Positions 38,421 to 45,252 of a stretch of DNA of 45,252 nt are shown one piece after another (the stretch's first letter is position 1; every line of letters starts with the position of its first letter). The stretch is from an uncultured beta proteobacterium (GTDB lineage: Bacteria > Pseudomonadota > Gammaproteobacteria > Burkholderiales > Burkholderiaceae), in contig CAIPQU010000098.1 in NCBI GenBank assembly GCA_903867305.1, forward strand, positions 1-45,252, written 5' to 3'. The notes below the pieces were generated by a model, which did no database searches, was not told the DNA's origin, and saw only the letters and a list, made by a program, of their open reading frames with translations. A program made the translations under genes and the position numbers.

Positions 38421-39617
38421 ATGTCTGATCAATCCTGGCCGTTATATCCGCCATCATTTTTAGGTATTTTAGGTGGCGGACAACTAGGCCGCTTTTTTGT
38501 ACAGGCTGCACAAGACTTGGGGTATCAAGTTTGTGTTTTAGACCCCGATCCTGAAAGTCCTGCGGGCCAAATAGCGCAAATTCATTTGCAAGCAAATTAT
38601 GACGATCAAGATGCTTTATTGACGATGGCGAGAACATGTCGAGCGATTAGTACCGAGTTTGAAAATGTTCCAGCAAATACCATCAATTTTTTTGTGGAAC
38701 AAGGCGTGTTTGTCGCCCCTGATAGCTTTGCCGTTTCGATTGCTCAAAACCGAATAAAAGAAAAGCTTTTTTTTCAACAAACACGCCCTCAAACAGGCGT
38801 TGGGCCGGTGCATTACCATGTCATTGAGCAAGCAACTGATATGGATAAGGTTGATCTAGAGATATTTCCTGCGATATTAAAAACTTCTCAACTTGGCTAT
38901 GATGGAAAGGGTCAACAAACCGTTAAGGATTTTGCTGGATTACGAGAGGCATGGCAATCTTTAGGAAACGTTCCCTGCGTCTTAGAAAAAAAAGTTGATT
39001 TAGCTTTTGAGCTTTCAGCCATCATCGTACGTGGTTTTGATGATGAAGTTCATCTCATGCCGATTGCCCAAAATATTCATCAAAATGGCATATTACATCT
39101 GAGCATGGTACCCGCACCGAATATCAACCAACATATTCAAGATCAAATTTTGCGAGCTGCGCAAGTCATGATTCGTGAACTGCATTATGTGGGTGTCATG
39201 TGCATTGAGTTTTTCGTCTTGAAAGATGGGACACTCATGATTAACGAGATTGCACCTCGCCCACATAACTCAGGTCATCATAGTTTGGACTCTTGTGTGA
39301 CAAGTCAATTTGAGCAACAAGTTCGTACCCTTGCCAAGCTCCCGCTGGGTAATTCCAAACTGATGTCCCCAGTAGTCATGCTTAATTTGTTGGGAGATTT
39401 ATGGACGGATGGGGATAACAAAGGAGTAAAAAGTTCACCGAATTGGAACCAGGTATTAGCCATACCAACAGCAAAGCTCCATTTATATGGTAAATCAGAA
39501 CCTAAAATAGCTCGCAAGATGGGCCATATTAACTTTTTAGATGAATCAGTAGATCTTGCCCTAGAAAGTGCGAATCGGGCGATGGAGATATTAGGCTTTA
39601 CCACCAATAAGGAATGA
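38421..39617 (+). CDS. purK: 5-(carboxyamino)imidazole ribonucleotide synthase
   Basis: ATP-grasp enzyme that carboxylates AIR to N5-CAIR for PurE. 398 residues. Landmarks are LGILGGGQLGRFFVQAAQDLG at the N-terminus (partly quoted), STEFENVPANT, ATP-grasp residues in AILKTSQLGYDGKGQ, CIEFFVLKDGTLMINEIAPRPHNSGH (partly quoted) and SCVTSQFEQQVR. It starts 6 bp after the purE stop without a strong ribosome site of its own, consistent with coupling. Confidence 0.96.
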   Translation: MSDQSWPLYPPSFLGILGGGQLGRFFVQAAQDLGYQVCVLDPDPESPAGQIAQIHLQANYDDQDALLTMARTCRAISTEFENVPANTINFFVEQGVFVAPDSFAVSIAQNRIKEKLFFQQTRPQTGVGPVHYHVIEQATDMDKVDLEIFPAILKTSQLGYDGKGQQTVKDFAGLREAWQSLGNVPCVLEKKVDLAFELSAIIVRGFDDEVHLMPIAQNIHQNGILHLSMVPAPNINQHIQDQILRAAQVMIRELHYVGVMCIEFFVLKDGTLMINEIAPRPHNSGHHSLDSCVTSQFEQQVRTLAKLPLGNSKLMSPVVMLNLLGDLWTDGDNKGVKSSPNWNQVLAIPTAKLHLYGKSEPKIARKMGHINFLDESVDLALESANRAMEILGFTTNKE

Positions 39618-39620
39618 AGG

Positions 39621-40667
39621 GTGAGTATACGAATTATCCCCAAAGAAGAGATTCAGATCCAAGACGTTGTTGACCGTATCCATCACGGCGAGTTGATCGC
39701 TATACCTACTGAGACAGTCTATGGTTTAGCTGCGGATGCGATGAATGATAGAGCCTTAAAAAAAATATTTCGTTTAAAAAATCGACCTGAAAACCATCCC
39801 TTAATCATTCATATTGCACCCCCTAAAAAAGAAGCGGATGTATCTTTATTTTGGGAAAGCCAGTTATCTAGATGGTCGAGTGATGTTCCTCCTCAAGCGA
39901 TCGCTTTGGCAAAAGCTTTTTGGCCAGGCCCGCTGACGATTATTTTAAAAAAATCACGTGATGTTTCTGATCTAGTGACTGGTGGACAAAACACGGTCGG
40001 TATTAGAGCGCCTAGACATGAATTAACGATTCAAATTCTGCAGGCATTAGATTCTGGTTTGGCAGCGCCCTCAGCCAATCGATATGGAAGGATATCCCCG
40101 ACAACTGCACAAGATGTTTTCGACGAATTTGAGAGTGTTATTGGAGAAGAAACATTGACCATCTTAGATGGTGGACCATGCTTAGTGGGTATTGAGTCAA
40201 CGATCCTCGACTTATCTCGACTTGACGAGGTAGGCCCAGTGATTTTGCGTCCAGGCATGATTACATCTGATGATATATTGACCATCATTGGGAGGGAGAT
40301 TGCGACGGATCGACACTCAGAGATTCGGCATTCTGGAGGAGTACTTGGGCATTACGCCCCACAAACTTTACTTGAGTCAAAAAAGACCGAGCTGATGAAT
40401 GACGCAGATTTTATGTCAAACAAAATAGGCATTGTTACTTTTGGTAATATGGAAGAACTTCAAAAAAAATGGTCTACAAAATTAGTGGATTGGTATCCAT
40501 TACCCCAAGATCCCAATGTGGTTGCTCAAAATTTATATGGCCTTTTGCGGGAGTTGGATAAAAAAGGATATCAAAAAATTGTTTTTGATCAACTCCCTGA
40601 TCATAGCATCTGGTCTGGAATACAAGATCGATTATCCCGAGCGATTTATGGCTCAGGCCAACATTAA
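39621..40667 (+). CDS. L-threonylcarbamoyladenylate synthase (Sua5/YrdC family)
   Basis: Makes threonylcarbamoyl-AMP for the t6A modification of ANN-decoding tRNAs. 348 residues: the YrdC domain (about 8-205) followed by a Sua5 C-terminal domain, so this is the long Sua5 form and not the short YrdC form. Landmarks are GELIAIPTETVYGLAADAMN (about 18-37), LKNRPENHPLIIHI, AFWPGPLTIIL, TVGIRAPRH, and APSANRYGRISPT. After the linker, SGGVLGHYAPQT begins the Sua5 part. The GTG start has AAGGAA 6 nt upstream. The stop overlaps the convergent dacB stop. Confidence 0.93.
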   Translation: MSIRIIPKEEIQIQDVVDRIHHGELIAIPTETVYGLAADAMNDRALKKIFRLKNRPENHPLIIHIAPPKKEADVSLFWESQLSRWSSDVPPQAIALAKAFWPGPLTIILKKSRDVSDLVTGGQNTVGIRAPRHELTIQILQALDSGLAAPSANRYGRISPTTAQDVFDEFESVIGEETLTILDGGPCLVGIESTILDLSRLDEVGPVILRPGMITSDDILTIIGREIATDRHSEIRHSGGVLGHYAPQTLLESKKTELMNDADFMSNKIGIVTFGNMEELQKKWSTKLVDWYPLPQDPNVVAQNLYGLLRELDKKGYQKIVFDQLPDHSIWSGIQDRLSRAIYGSGQH

Positions 40668-42202
40668 TTACTTGGACAATCTTCTAGAACCCAACTGATT
40701 ACTGCATCATTCACGCTTGATCCACCTAGCCCAGCATTCGGGTAGTTGACCATGGAAGAGACTGCATAAACTTTACCCGATTTACTCACGACATAACCTG
40801 CAACAGCCCTAACTGTTTGAAGGGTTCCAGTTTTCATATAAGCACCAGATTTTTGGAGCGTCATTGGTAATTTGGTATCGGGATTAAAAGTGGCTTCAGC
40901 TGCGTGACGACTCCATAATTTTTTTAATCGATCGAGCAATCGATGTTTCATCGTGCCATCGACACCAGCCACAGGTAAAGAGTCAACAAAGACTTCGCTG
41001 TTTTTAGAGTAAGCAGCAAAATTTAAAAGTTTGGTCATATTTTGAGGAGAGATACGTTCGATATTGGATAGTCCTGAACCATTCTCAAGAACCAGTTCAT
41101 GAAAATTGAGGTTTGATTTTCTTAGCCAATCTTGAATAATTCGAATACTCTCATTGGTAGTTACTGGTTTAATACCTTTTTCTAGACCGATGGTTAAAAA
41201 GATTTGTCTAGCCATCACATTATTCGAATATTTGTTGGTATCTTTTACAGCATCTGCCAAAAGGATACCTGGATGGCTAACTAGTAATTTTGCATTAGGA
41301 GTTATTGGAGCCTCGATGACTTCAGGAGGCTTACTCCAATTTCCACCGACATCTTCCCATGCCGCCATAATGCCTTGCTTTAAAAAATCATTGGCATTCA
41401 TAGCGACGATATTCCATAGAATATCTGGGCAACTCGTCGATAGGACCCCAGAAAAATTAGCGAACCATTCTTTTTCATTCATTTGACGAACTTCTACCTT
41501 AATAGTTTTTGACCAGTCACCACAAGGGCCTTTACTAGACTGTAATTGGTTCTTGATGTGCAGACCTGATAAATGGGGTGTATAGCTGACCTGCGCAGAA
41601 CCACCAACATTGGAGATCTTAAAAGATAAGGTTTGAAAAGAGTATAAAAGCGCATCTGGTGAAACGTTATACGTGCGGGTAGATTCACCATCTTGGGGAG
41701 CGGATTGTTTTATAGATGGCGAATACGCTGAGCGATCAAAAACCAAATCACCATGAATGGTATTGAGACCCAATTGCCGAAGATCAGCCATGATGACCGA
41801 TAATTCCTCTGGGATAAATTTAGGATCCCCATTTCCTTGCCACAGCAAGTTACCATTCAGAACACCTTGCTCGATGGGATTACTTGCGTAAACATTCGTC
41901 TTCCATCGATATTGAGGACCCAATAAATCTAAAGCAGAAATGGTAGTTAAAAGCTTGATGGTGGATGCGGGGTTCATTGGTGATTGAGACCGCCAACCCC
42001 ATTGCGAGAGATTGGGGGGTGTTTGACTCAGGGGAGTGACGTGAAACGCAAGAGCAGTATCTGACATTTTTGATAGGACTAAAGCCTTTTGAACATTCTT
42101 AGGAAGTATTTCTGCGGCAAAGCCCATTGATGACATCGATAAACTACTGATAAGCATCAAAAAAACAAAGTGTTTATTGATTGATGAATTTAACCAATTC
42201 AT
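40664..42202 (-). CDS. dacB: D-alanyl-D-alanine carboxypeptidase/endopeptidase (PBP4, DacB)
   Basis: A 512-residue periplasmic low-molecular-mass penicillin-binding protein (peptidase family S13) that trims and cuts peptidoglycan cross-links. The signal peptide ends near MGFAAE. The three active-site motifs are complete: STIK (S80, K83), SNN (326-328) and KTG (457-459). A long insert between the first two motifs, with GDLVFDRSAYSP and a cysteine pair (C227, C258), is the family's extra domain. It converges on the sua5 gene with overlapping stops and is divergent from the HU gene. Confidence 0.94.
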   Translation of the reverse strand: MNWLNSSINKHFVFLMLISSLSMSSMGFAAEILPKNVQKALVLSKMSDTALAFHVTPLSQTPPNLSQWGWRSQSPMNPASTIKLLTTISALDLLGPQYRWKTNVYASNPIEQGVLNGNLLWQGNGDPKFIPEELSVIMADLRQLGLNTIHGDLVFDRSAYSPSIKQSAPQDGESTRTYNVSPDALLYSFQTLSFKISNVGGSAQVSYTPHLSGLHIKNQLQSSKGPCGDWSKTIKVEVRQMNEKEWFANFSGVLSTSCPDILWNIVAMNANDFLKQGIMAAWEDVGGNWSKPPEVIEAPITPNAKLLVSHPGILLADAVKDTNKYSNNVMARQIFLTIGLEKGIKPVTTNESIRIIQDWLRKSNLNFHELVLENGSGLSNIERISPQNMTKLLNFAAYSKNSEVFVDSLPVAGVDGTMKHRLLDRLKKLWSRHAAEATFNPDTKLPMTLQKSGAYMKTGTLQTVRAVAGYVVSKSGKVYAVSSMVNYPNAGLGGSSVNDAVISWVLEDCPSN

Positions 42203-42295
42203 GTGTTTAGTCTTAAGGTGAAGGGGCTTATATTTATCATACTTTTAAACATAGGATAAATCGTTTTTTGATTTACAAAATATTTTAAAAATAGT

Positions 42296-42325
42296 TTGTA
42301 AAGATATACAAAAGTTTGTTAGGAT
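42296..42325 (+). promoter_or_regulatory. Possible promoter of the HU-family gene
   Basis: TTGTAA (42296-42301) and TAGGAT (42320-42325) are separated by 18 bp and end about 35 bp before the start codon. The -35 lies in a TTTGTA-N6-TACAAA inverted repeat (42295-42312) that could bind a regulator. Both calls rest on pattern only. Confidence 0.35.
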
Positions 42326-42359
42326 TTCAAATAGAGTAATTCAAAGAAAAGGGACACGG

Positions 42360-42644
42360 ATGAATAAGTCTGAGCTATCAGAAGCCATTGCTGTTGGCGC
42401 AGATATTTCCAAAATAAAAAGTGACCAAGTTCTTGAAGCTTTATTACTCATCATAGAAAGACAGCTTATTTTAAAGGATCCTGTGCAGCTTTCTGGGTTT
42501 GGAACTTTTGCCGTCAAAGAAAGAGCTGCGAGAGTTGGTAGGAATCCAAAAACTGGTGAGACGATTGAAATTTCAGCAATGATGACTGTTCGATTCTCTC
42601 CTGGAAAAGGGTTTAAAGAGATCATCAATCAAGGTATCGATTAA
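42360..42644 (+). CDS. HU-family DNA-binding protein
   Basis: A 94-residue histone-like protein that bends and compacts DNA as a dimer. The N-terminal helices (MNKSELSEAIAVGADISK) are followed by the signature GFGTFAVKERAARVGRNPKTGE, which contains the beta-arm with the DNA-intercalating proline (partly quoted), and a C-terminal VRFSPGKGFKEIIN. It is closer to HU than to IHF because of the GRNPKTGE arm and the short C-terminus. An AAGGGA site precedes the ATG. It stands alone between dacB (divergent) and the lldD-like gene. Confidence 0.93.
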   Translation: MNKSELSEAIAVGADISKIKSDQVLEALLLIIERQLILKDPVQLSGFGTFAVKERAARVGRNPKTGETIEISAMMTVRFSPGKGFKEIINQGID

Positions 42645-42686
42645 AATTCCTAAGAACATCTTCTCTATTAAAGGGAAGCATAACCC

Positions 42687-42693
42687 AAGGAGT
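42687..42693 (+). promoter_or_regulatory. Strong ribosome binding site fixing a TTG start
   Basis: AAGGAGT lies 5 nt before the TTG at 42698. No ATG or GTG occurs in frame for about 20 codons after it, and the TTG reading gives the normal N-terminus of the enzyme family. The site therefore supports a TTG start. Confidence 0.75.
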
Positions 42694-42697
42694 TATT

Positions 42698-43843
42698 TTG
42701 ACAGTAATTACTAATATTGAGGACTTAAGGGTCCTGCACGAGAAGCGTGCTCCTAGAATGTTTTATGACTATGCCGATTCAGGATCTTGGACTGAAGGAA
42801 CTTACCGTTCTAACGAATCTGAGTTTACCAAGATTAAGTTTCGTCAGCGCGTTGCCATTAACATGGATCATCGCAGTATTGCATCAACGATGTTAGGTCA
42901 AAGCGTAGCAATGCCTGTTGCGCTATCGCCAGTTGGCTTGACTGGTATGCAACATGCTGATGGCGAGGTCTTGGCAGCCATGGCCGCAAAAGAATTTGGA
43001 GTACCTTTTTGTTTATCGACGATGAGTATTTGCTCCTTAGAGGAAGTCGCAAAAAGAACCCAGCATCCATTTTGGTTTCAGTTGTATGTGATGCGTGATA
43101 AACAATTTGTGAGCGCTTTAATTGAAAGAGCGAAGGCGGCCAATTGTTCTGCTTTAGTCCTTACTTTAGATTTGCAGATTCTAGGACAAAGGCATAAAGA
43201 TTTAAAAAATGGTTTAACAGCTCCACCTAAGCCCACTTTAAAAAACCTTATCAATCTATGCACAAAGCCAGCTTGGTGTTTAGAAATGCTTCAAACTAAA
43301 AACCGTCAATTTGGGAATATTGTTGGTCATGTAAAAGGTGTTGATGATATGTCTTCCCTTGGGGCTTGGACCGCCGGACAGTTTGATCCAACACTTGATT
43401 GGCATGAGGTTGCCAAGATCAAAAAGCAGTGGGGTGGCAAATTAATTTTGAAGGGGATTTTAGACCCAGAAGATGCAAAATTAGCGGTTGCTGCAGGAGC
43501 GGATGCCATCATTGTTTCTAATCATGGTGGCCGTCAATTGGATGGCGCCCCGTCAACTATCGAAGCCCTTCCAGCCATTGTTGATGCAGTAGGTTCTCAA
43601 ATCGAAATTTGGTTAGATAGCGGAATACGATCTGGACAGGATGTCATTAAAGCGCTTGCTCTTGGCGCGACTGGAACCATGATTGGCCGGTCTTATATTT
43701 ACGGATTAGGCGCGATGGGCAAACCGGGTGTTACTAAGGCTTTAGAAATCATCGCCAAGGAACTTGATTTGACGATGGCTTTTTGTGGTTTAAAGGATGT
43801 TCGTCAAGTCGACAAGAACATCCTTTTCCCAGGAAGCTTTTAG
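42698..43843 (+). CDS. FMN-dependent alpha-hydroxy-acid dehydrogenase (LldD-like)
   Basis: A 381-residue flavoenzyme of the L-lactate dehydrogenase/glycolate oxidase family, oxidising L-2-hydroxy acids to 2-oxo acids and feeding electrons to the membrane quinone pool or to O2. Landmarks are FYDYADSGSWTEGTYRSN (about 22-39), PVALSPVGLTGMQH, FWFQLYVMRDK, LTLDLQILGQRHKDLKNG, and KGILDPEDA with the FMN-binding lysine near 252. SNHGGRQLDG has the catalytic H276 and R279, and WLDSGIRSGQDVIKAL binds FMN phosphate. L-lactate is the best guess; mandelate-type hydroxy acids are possible. The TTG start has a strong ribosome site. Its stop overlaps the convergent SDR gene. Confidence 0.9.
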   Translation: MTVITNIEDLRVLHEKRAPRMFYDYADSGSWTEGTYRSNESEFTKIKFRQRVAINMDHRSIASTMLGQSVAMPVALSPVGLTGMQHADGEVLAAMAAKEFGVPFCLSTMSICSLEEVAKRTQHPFWFQLYVMRDKQFVSALIERAKAANCSALVLTLDLQILGQRHKDLKNGLTAPPKPTLKNLINLCTKPAWCLEMLQTKNRQFGNIVGHVKGVDDMSSLGAWTAGQFDPTLDWHEVAKIKKQWGGKLILKGILDPEDAKLAVAAGADAIIVSNHGGRQLDGAPSTIEALPAIVDAVGSQIEIWLDSGIRSGQDVIKALALGATGTMIGRSYIYGLGAMGKPGVTKALEIIAKELDLTMAFCGLKDVRQVDKNILFPGSF

Positions 43844-44586
43844 CGCCCGCCGGAGACGTCGATAAAAGTGCCGTGTATATAACTAGACTCATCTGAGCAT
43901 AGCCAAACCACGGTTTGAGCGACTTCTTTCGGCGTACCGATTCTTCCAATAGGAACTCCGGCACCCCATTTTGTAATGACTTCAATTCCACCATGAACAT
44001 CATGAATTGATGTACCAATCAGTCCAGGTCGGACGGCGTTCACACGAATCCCCTGTAGACCAACTTCTTTTGCCAAGCCTAGACAAAAGCCATCGACCGC
44101 AGCCTTAGATGATGCGTAATGGATTTCTTGGGCAATTCCACCAGTTCTAGCGGCTACAGATGACATAAGAACAATTTTCCCACCTTTACCGCCAAGTTCA
44201 GTCGACATTCTTTTTACAGCTTCCCGCGAACAAAGAATAAGTCCAATGACGTTGATATCAAAGAGCTCTTTTAATTGGGCCTCTGTGGTTTGAGTAACCG
44301 GATTTTGCCCACCGATAATCCCCGCATTTGCAATAAATGAATCTAATGTTCCTAAGGAATCAACTTCCTTAAAAAGGCGAACGATTTCTGACTCTTTTGA
44401 GCAATCAGCTTGTATTGCAACGGCATCACCCCCCGCAGATTTTATTTGATCAACCACCTTAGCGGCTTCTATTTGGTTGCGGGTATAGTTCACCACTACT
44501 AAATAGTCTTTTTTCCCTGCTGCAAGAGCAATTTCTGCTCCAATACCGCGACTAGCTCCAGTAACAAGCATTATTTTTTTAGACAC
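43840..44586 (-). CDS. SDR family oxidoreductase
   Basis: A 248-residue short-chain dehydrogenase/reductase. The NAD(P)-binding motif TGASRGIG is at 9-16, NAG at about 87-89, catalytic serine in LMSSVAAR (142-143), and YASSK gives Y157 and K161. NYTR after strand 2 suggests a preference for NADP, and IRVNAVRPGLIGT is the usual loop before the substrate lid. It resembles FabG-type reductases and sugar dehydrogenases, and the substrate is unknown. The start is GTG with GGGAGA 8 nt upstream. A later ATG at 44571 would remove the first residues of strand 1. It converges on the lldD-like gene. Confidence 0.9.
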   Translation of the reverse strand: MSKKIMLVTGASRGIGAEIALAAGKKDYLVVVNYTRNQIEAAKVVDQIKSAGGDAVAIQADCSKESEIVRLFKEVDSLGTLDSFIANAGIIGGQNPVTQTTEAQLKELFDINVIGLILCSREAVKRMSTELGGKGGKIVLMSSVAARTGGIAQEIHYASSKAAVDGFCLGLAKEVGLQGIRVNAVRPGLIGTSIHDVHGGIEVITKWGAGVPIGRIGTPKEVAQTVVWLCSDESSYIHGTFIDVSGGR

Positions 44587-44672
44587 AATTACTCTCCCTT
44601 ATTATTTTTATTATTAAAACACGTTTATTGAACTTCTAGTTACAAAAGCGATGCAGAAAGGCTTATAGGGTT

Positions 44673-45252
44673 TTAAAGACAAGTCATCGGCTCAACAGAT
44701 AAAAATTCTTTGATATCTGTATTTAAGATTTTTAACTCTTTAAAAAGTTGATGAATAAGATACGAATCATCAGATTCTCCTGCATCGGCAATCATCAAGC
44801 ACAAATGAATAATATGTGTGGCATTGATCAGTCTTGCACCCCCCAAAATTTTATGGCTGATATGCTTTATTTCTGGCCCAATTCTGTCAGATGAAAATAG
44901 ATTAAGTTCTTTGACAATATTTTCTTGAGTTTCTAAGATAGACCTTAATATTGAATATGCGGACGATTGGTCTTGATGAGAAAAATCTAACAGTCGATAG
45001 AAGTCCCAGCGTAATGGAACGTCATTTAAAACTTTTTTTAGAGTGCTTAAAAGTTCTTGAAGTTGAACAGGTTTAATTAAATAAGCACTCATTAATTGAT
45101 GATCGCTATTCGATAGTTTATTGGCAAATAAAGTATCGCCAGTCAAAATAATAATTTTACTTTGTGGCTGTAGTTCAAGAACTTGTGCTGCTAGTTGCCG
45201 GCCTGTCATGTCTGGCATAAATTCATCCGTAAGAACCAAATCAATAGATTCA
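44673..45252 (-). CDS. C-terminal part of a hybrid sensor histidine kinase (receiver and HPt domains), cut by the window edge
   Basis: The reading frame is open through the right edge of the window: codons for ESID precede LVLTDEFMPD. This is therefore the 3' end of a larger gene and not a complete small protein. The receiver domain shows the phosphoacceptor aspartate in VLTDEFMPDMTG, the threonine in IIILTGD and the lysine in YLIKPVQ. The last about 110 residues look like a phosphotransfer (HPt) domain with the histidine in HISHKILGGARLI, much as in BvgS/EvgS-type kinases. Phosphate would pass from kinase to receiver to HPt to a separate regulator. The input domains and partner are outside the window. 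Confidence 0.8.
   Translation of the reverse strand, partial: ESIDLVLTDEFMPDMTGRQLAAQVLELQPQSKIIILTGDTLFANKLSNSDHQLMSAYLIKPVQLQELLSTLKKVLNDVPLRWDFYRLLDFSHQDQSSAYSILRSILETQENIVKELNLFSSDRIGPEIKHISHKILGGARLINATHIIHLCLMIADAGESDDSYLIHQLFKELKILNTDIKEFLSVEPMTCL

Noticed and set aside
42341..42628. Open frame of 95 codons antisense to the HU-family gene
   Set aside because: It mirrors a real, well-conserved gene with its own ribosome site. The antisense product shows no recognisable domain.

Overview
The window looks like chromosome of an AT-rich betaproteobacterium of the order Burkholderiales, most likely close to Polynucleobacter. This rests on two gene orders, recA-recX-DUF2889-sucC-sucD-terC and pgk-pyk-fba-purC-purE-purK-sua5, on the Burkholderiales-like N-terminus of RecA, and on a CTG-N10-CAG SOS box before recA. 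The assignment comes from recalled gene order and protein similarity; no search was run. No rRNA, tRNA, CRISPR array, transposase or integrase was seen.

Layout. 1-1.7 kb: MHS-type MFS transporter on the minus strand with its own terminator. 2.0-7.3 kb: SOS-controlled recA/recX, a DUF2889 protein, succinyl-CoA synthetase sucCD with a terminator, and a TerC/YjbE membrane protein. 7.3-10.6 kb: a minus-strand three-gene operon of exported or membrane proteins of unknown role (LVIVD-repeat protein, cupredoxin-like protein, polytopic membrane protein), with a GntR-like palindrome in front. A perfect 18-bp-stem palindrome resembling IS200/IS605-type ends lies at 10.72 kb.

10.87-27.65 kb: the accessory part of the window, 13 plus-strand genes, many overlapping by 4 bp. 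They encode a DpgC-like cofactor-free dioxygenase of the crotonase superfamily, a complete TRAP transporter (DctP, DctQ, DctM), a two-subunit 2-oxoacid (indolepyruvate-type):ferredoxin oxidoreductase, an AMP-forming acyl-CoA ligase, a HAAT-type ABC importer (binding protein, LivH, fused LivM-LivG, LivF), an orphan Bug/TctC-type binding protein and an alpha/beta hydrolase. Read together they suggest uptake of an (aryl)acetic or arylpyruvic acid, CoA activation, O2-dependent alpha-oxidation by the DpgC-like enzyme to a 2-oxo acid, and oxidative decarboxylation of that 2-oxo acid to the CoA ester one carbon shorter. This route is inferred; the substrate cannot be read from the sequence, and no regulator lies inside the cluster.

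27.7-45.25 kb: housekeeping genes. moaC and an M48 BepA-like protease are divergent. A minus-strand operon runs ilvE, CHCC zinc finger, waaF, NTF2-like protein, conserved hypothetical. The plus-strand series pgk-pyk-fba-purC-purE-purK-sua5 follows, then dacB (minus), an HU-family protein, an FMN-dependent alpha-hydroxy-acid dehydrogenase, an SDR (minus), and the 3' part of a hybrid sensor kinase (receiver plus HPt) cut by the window edge.
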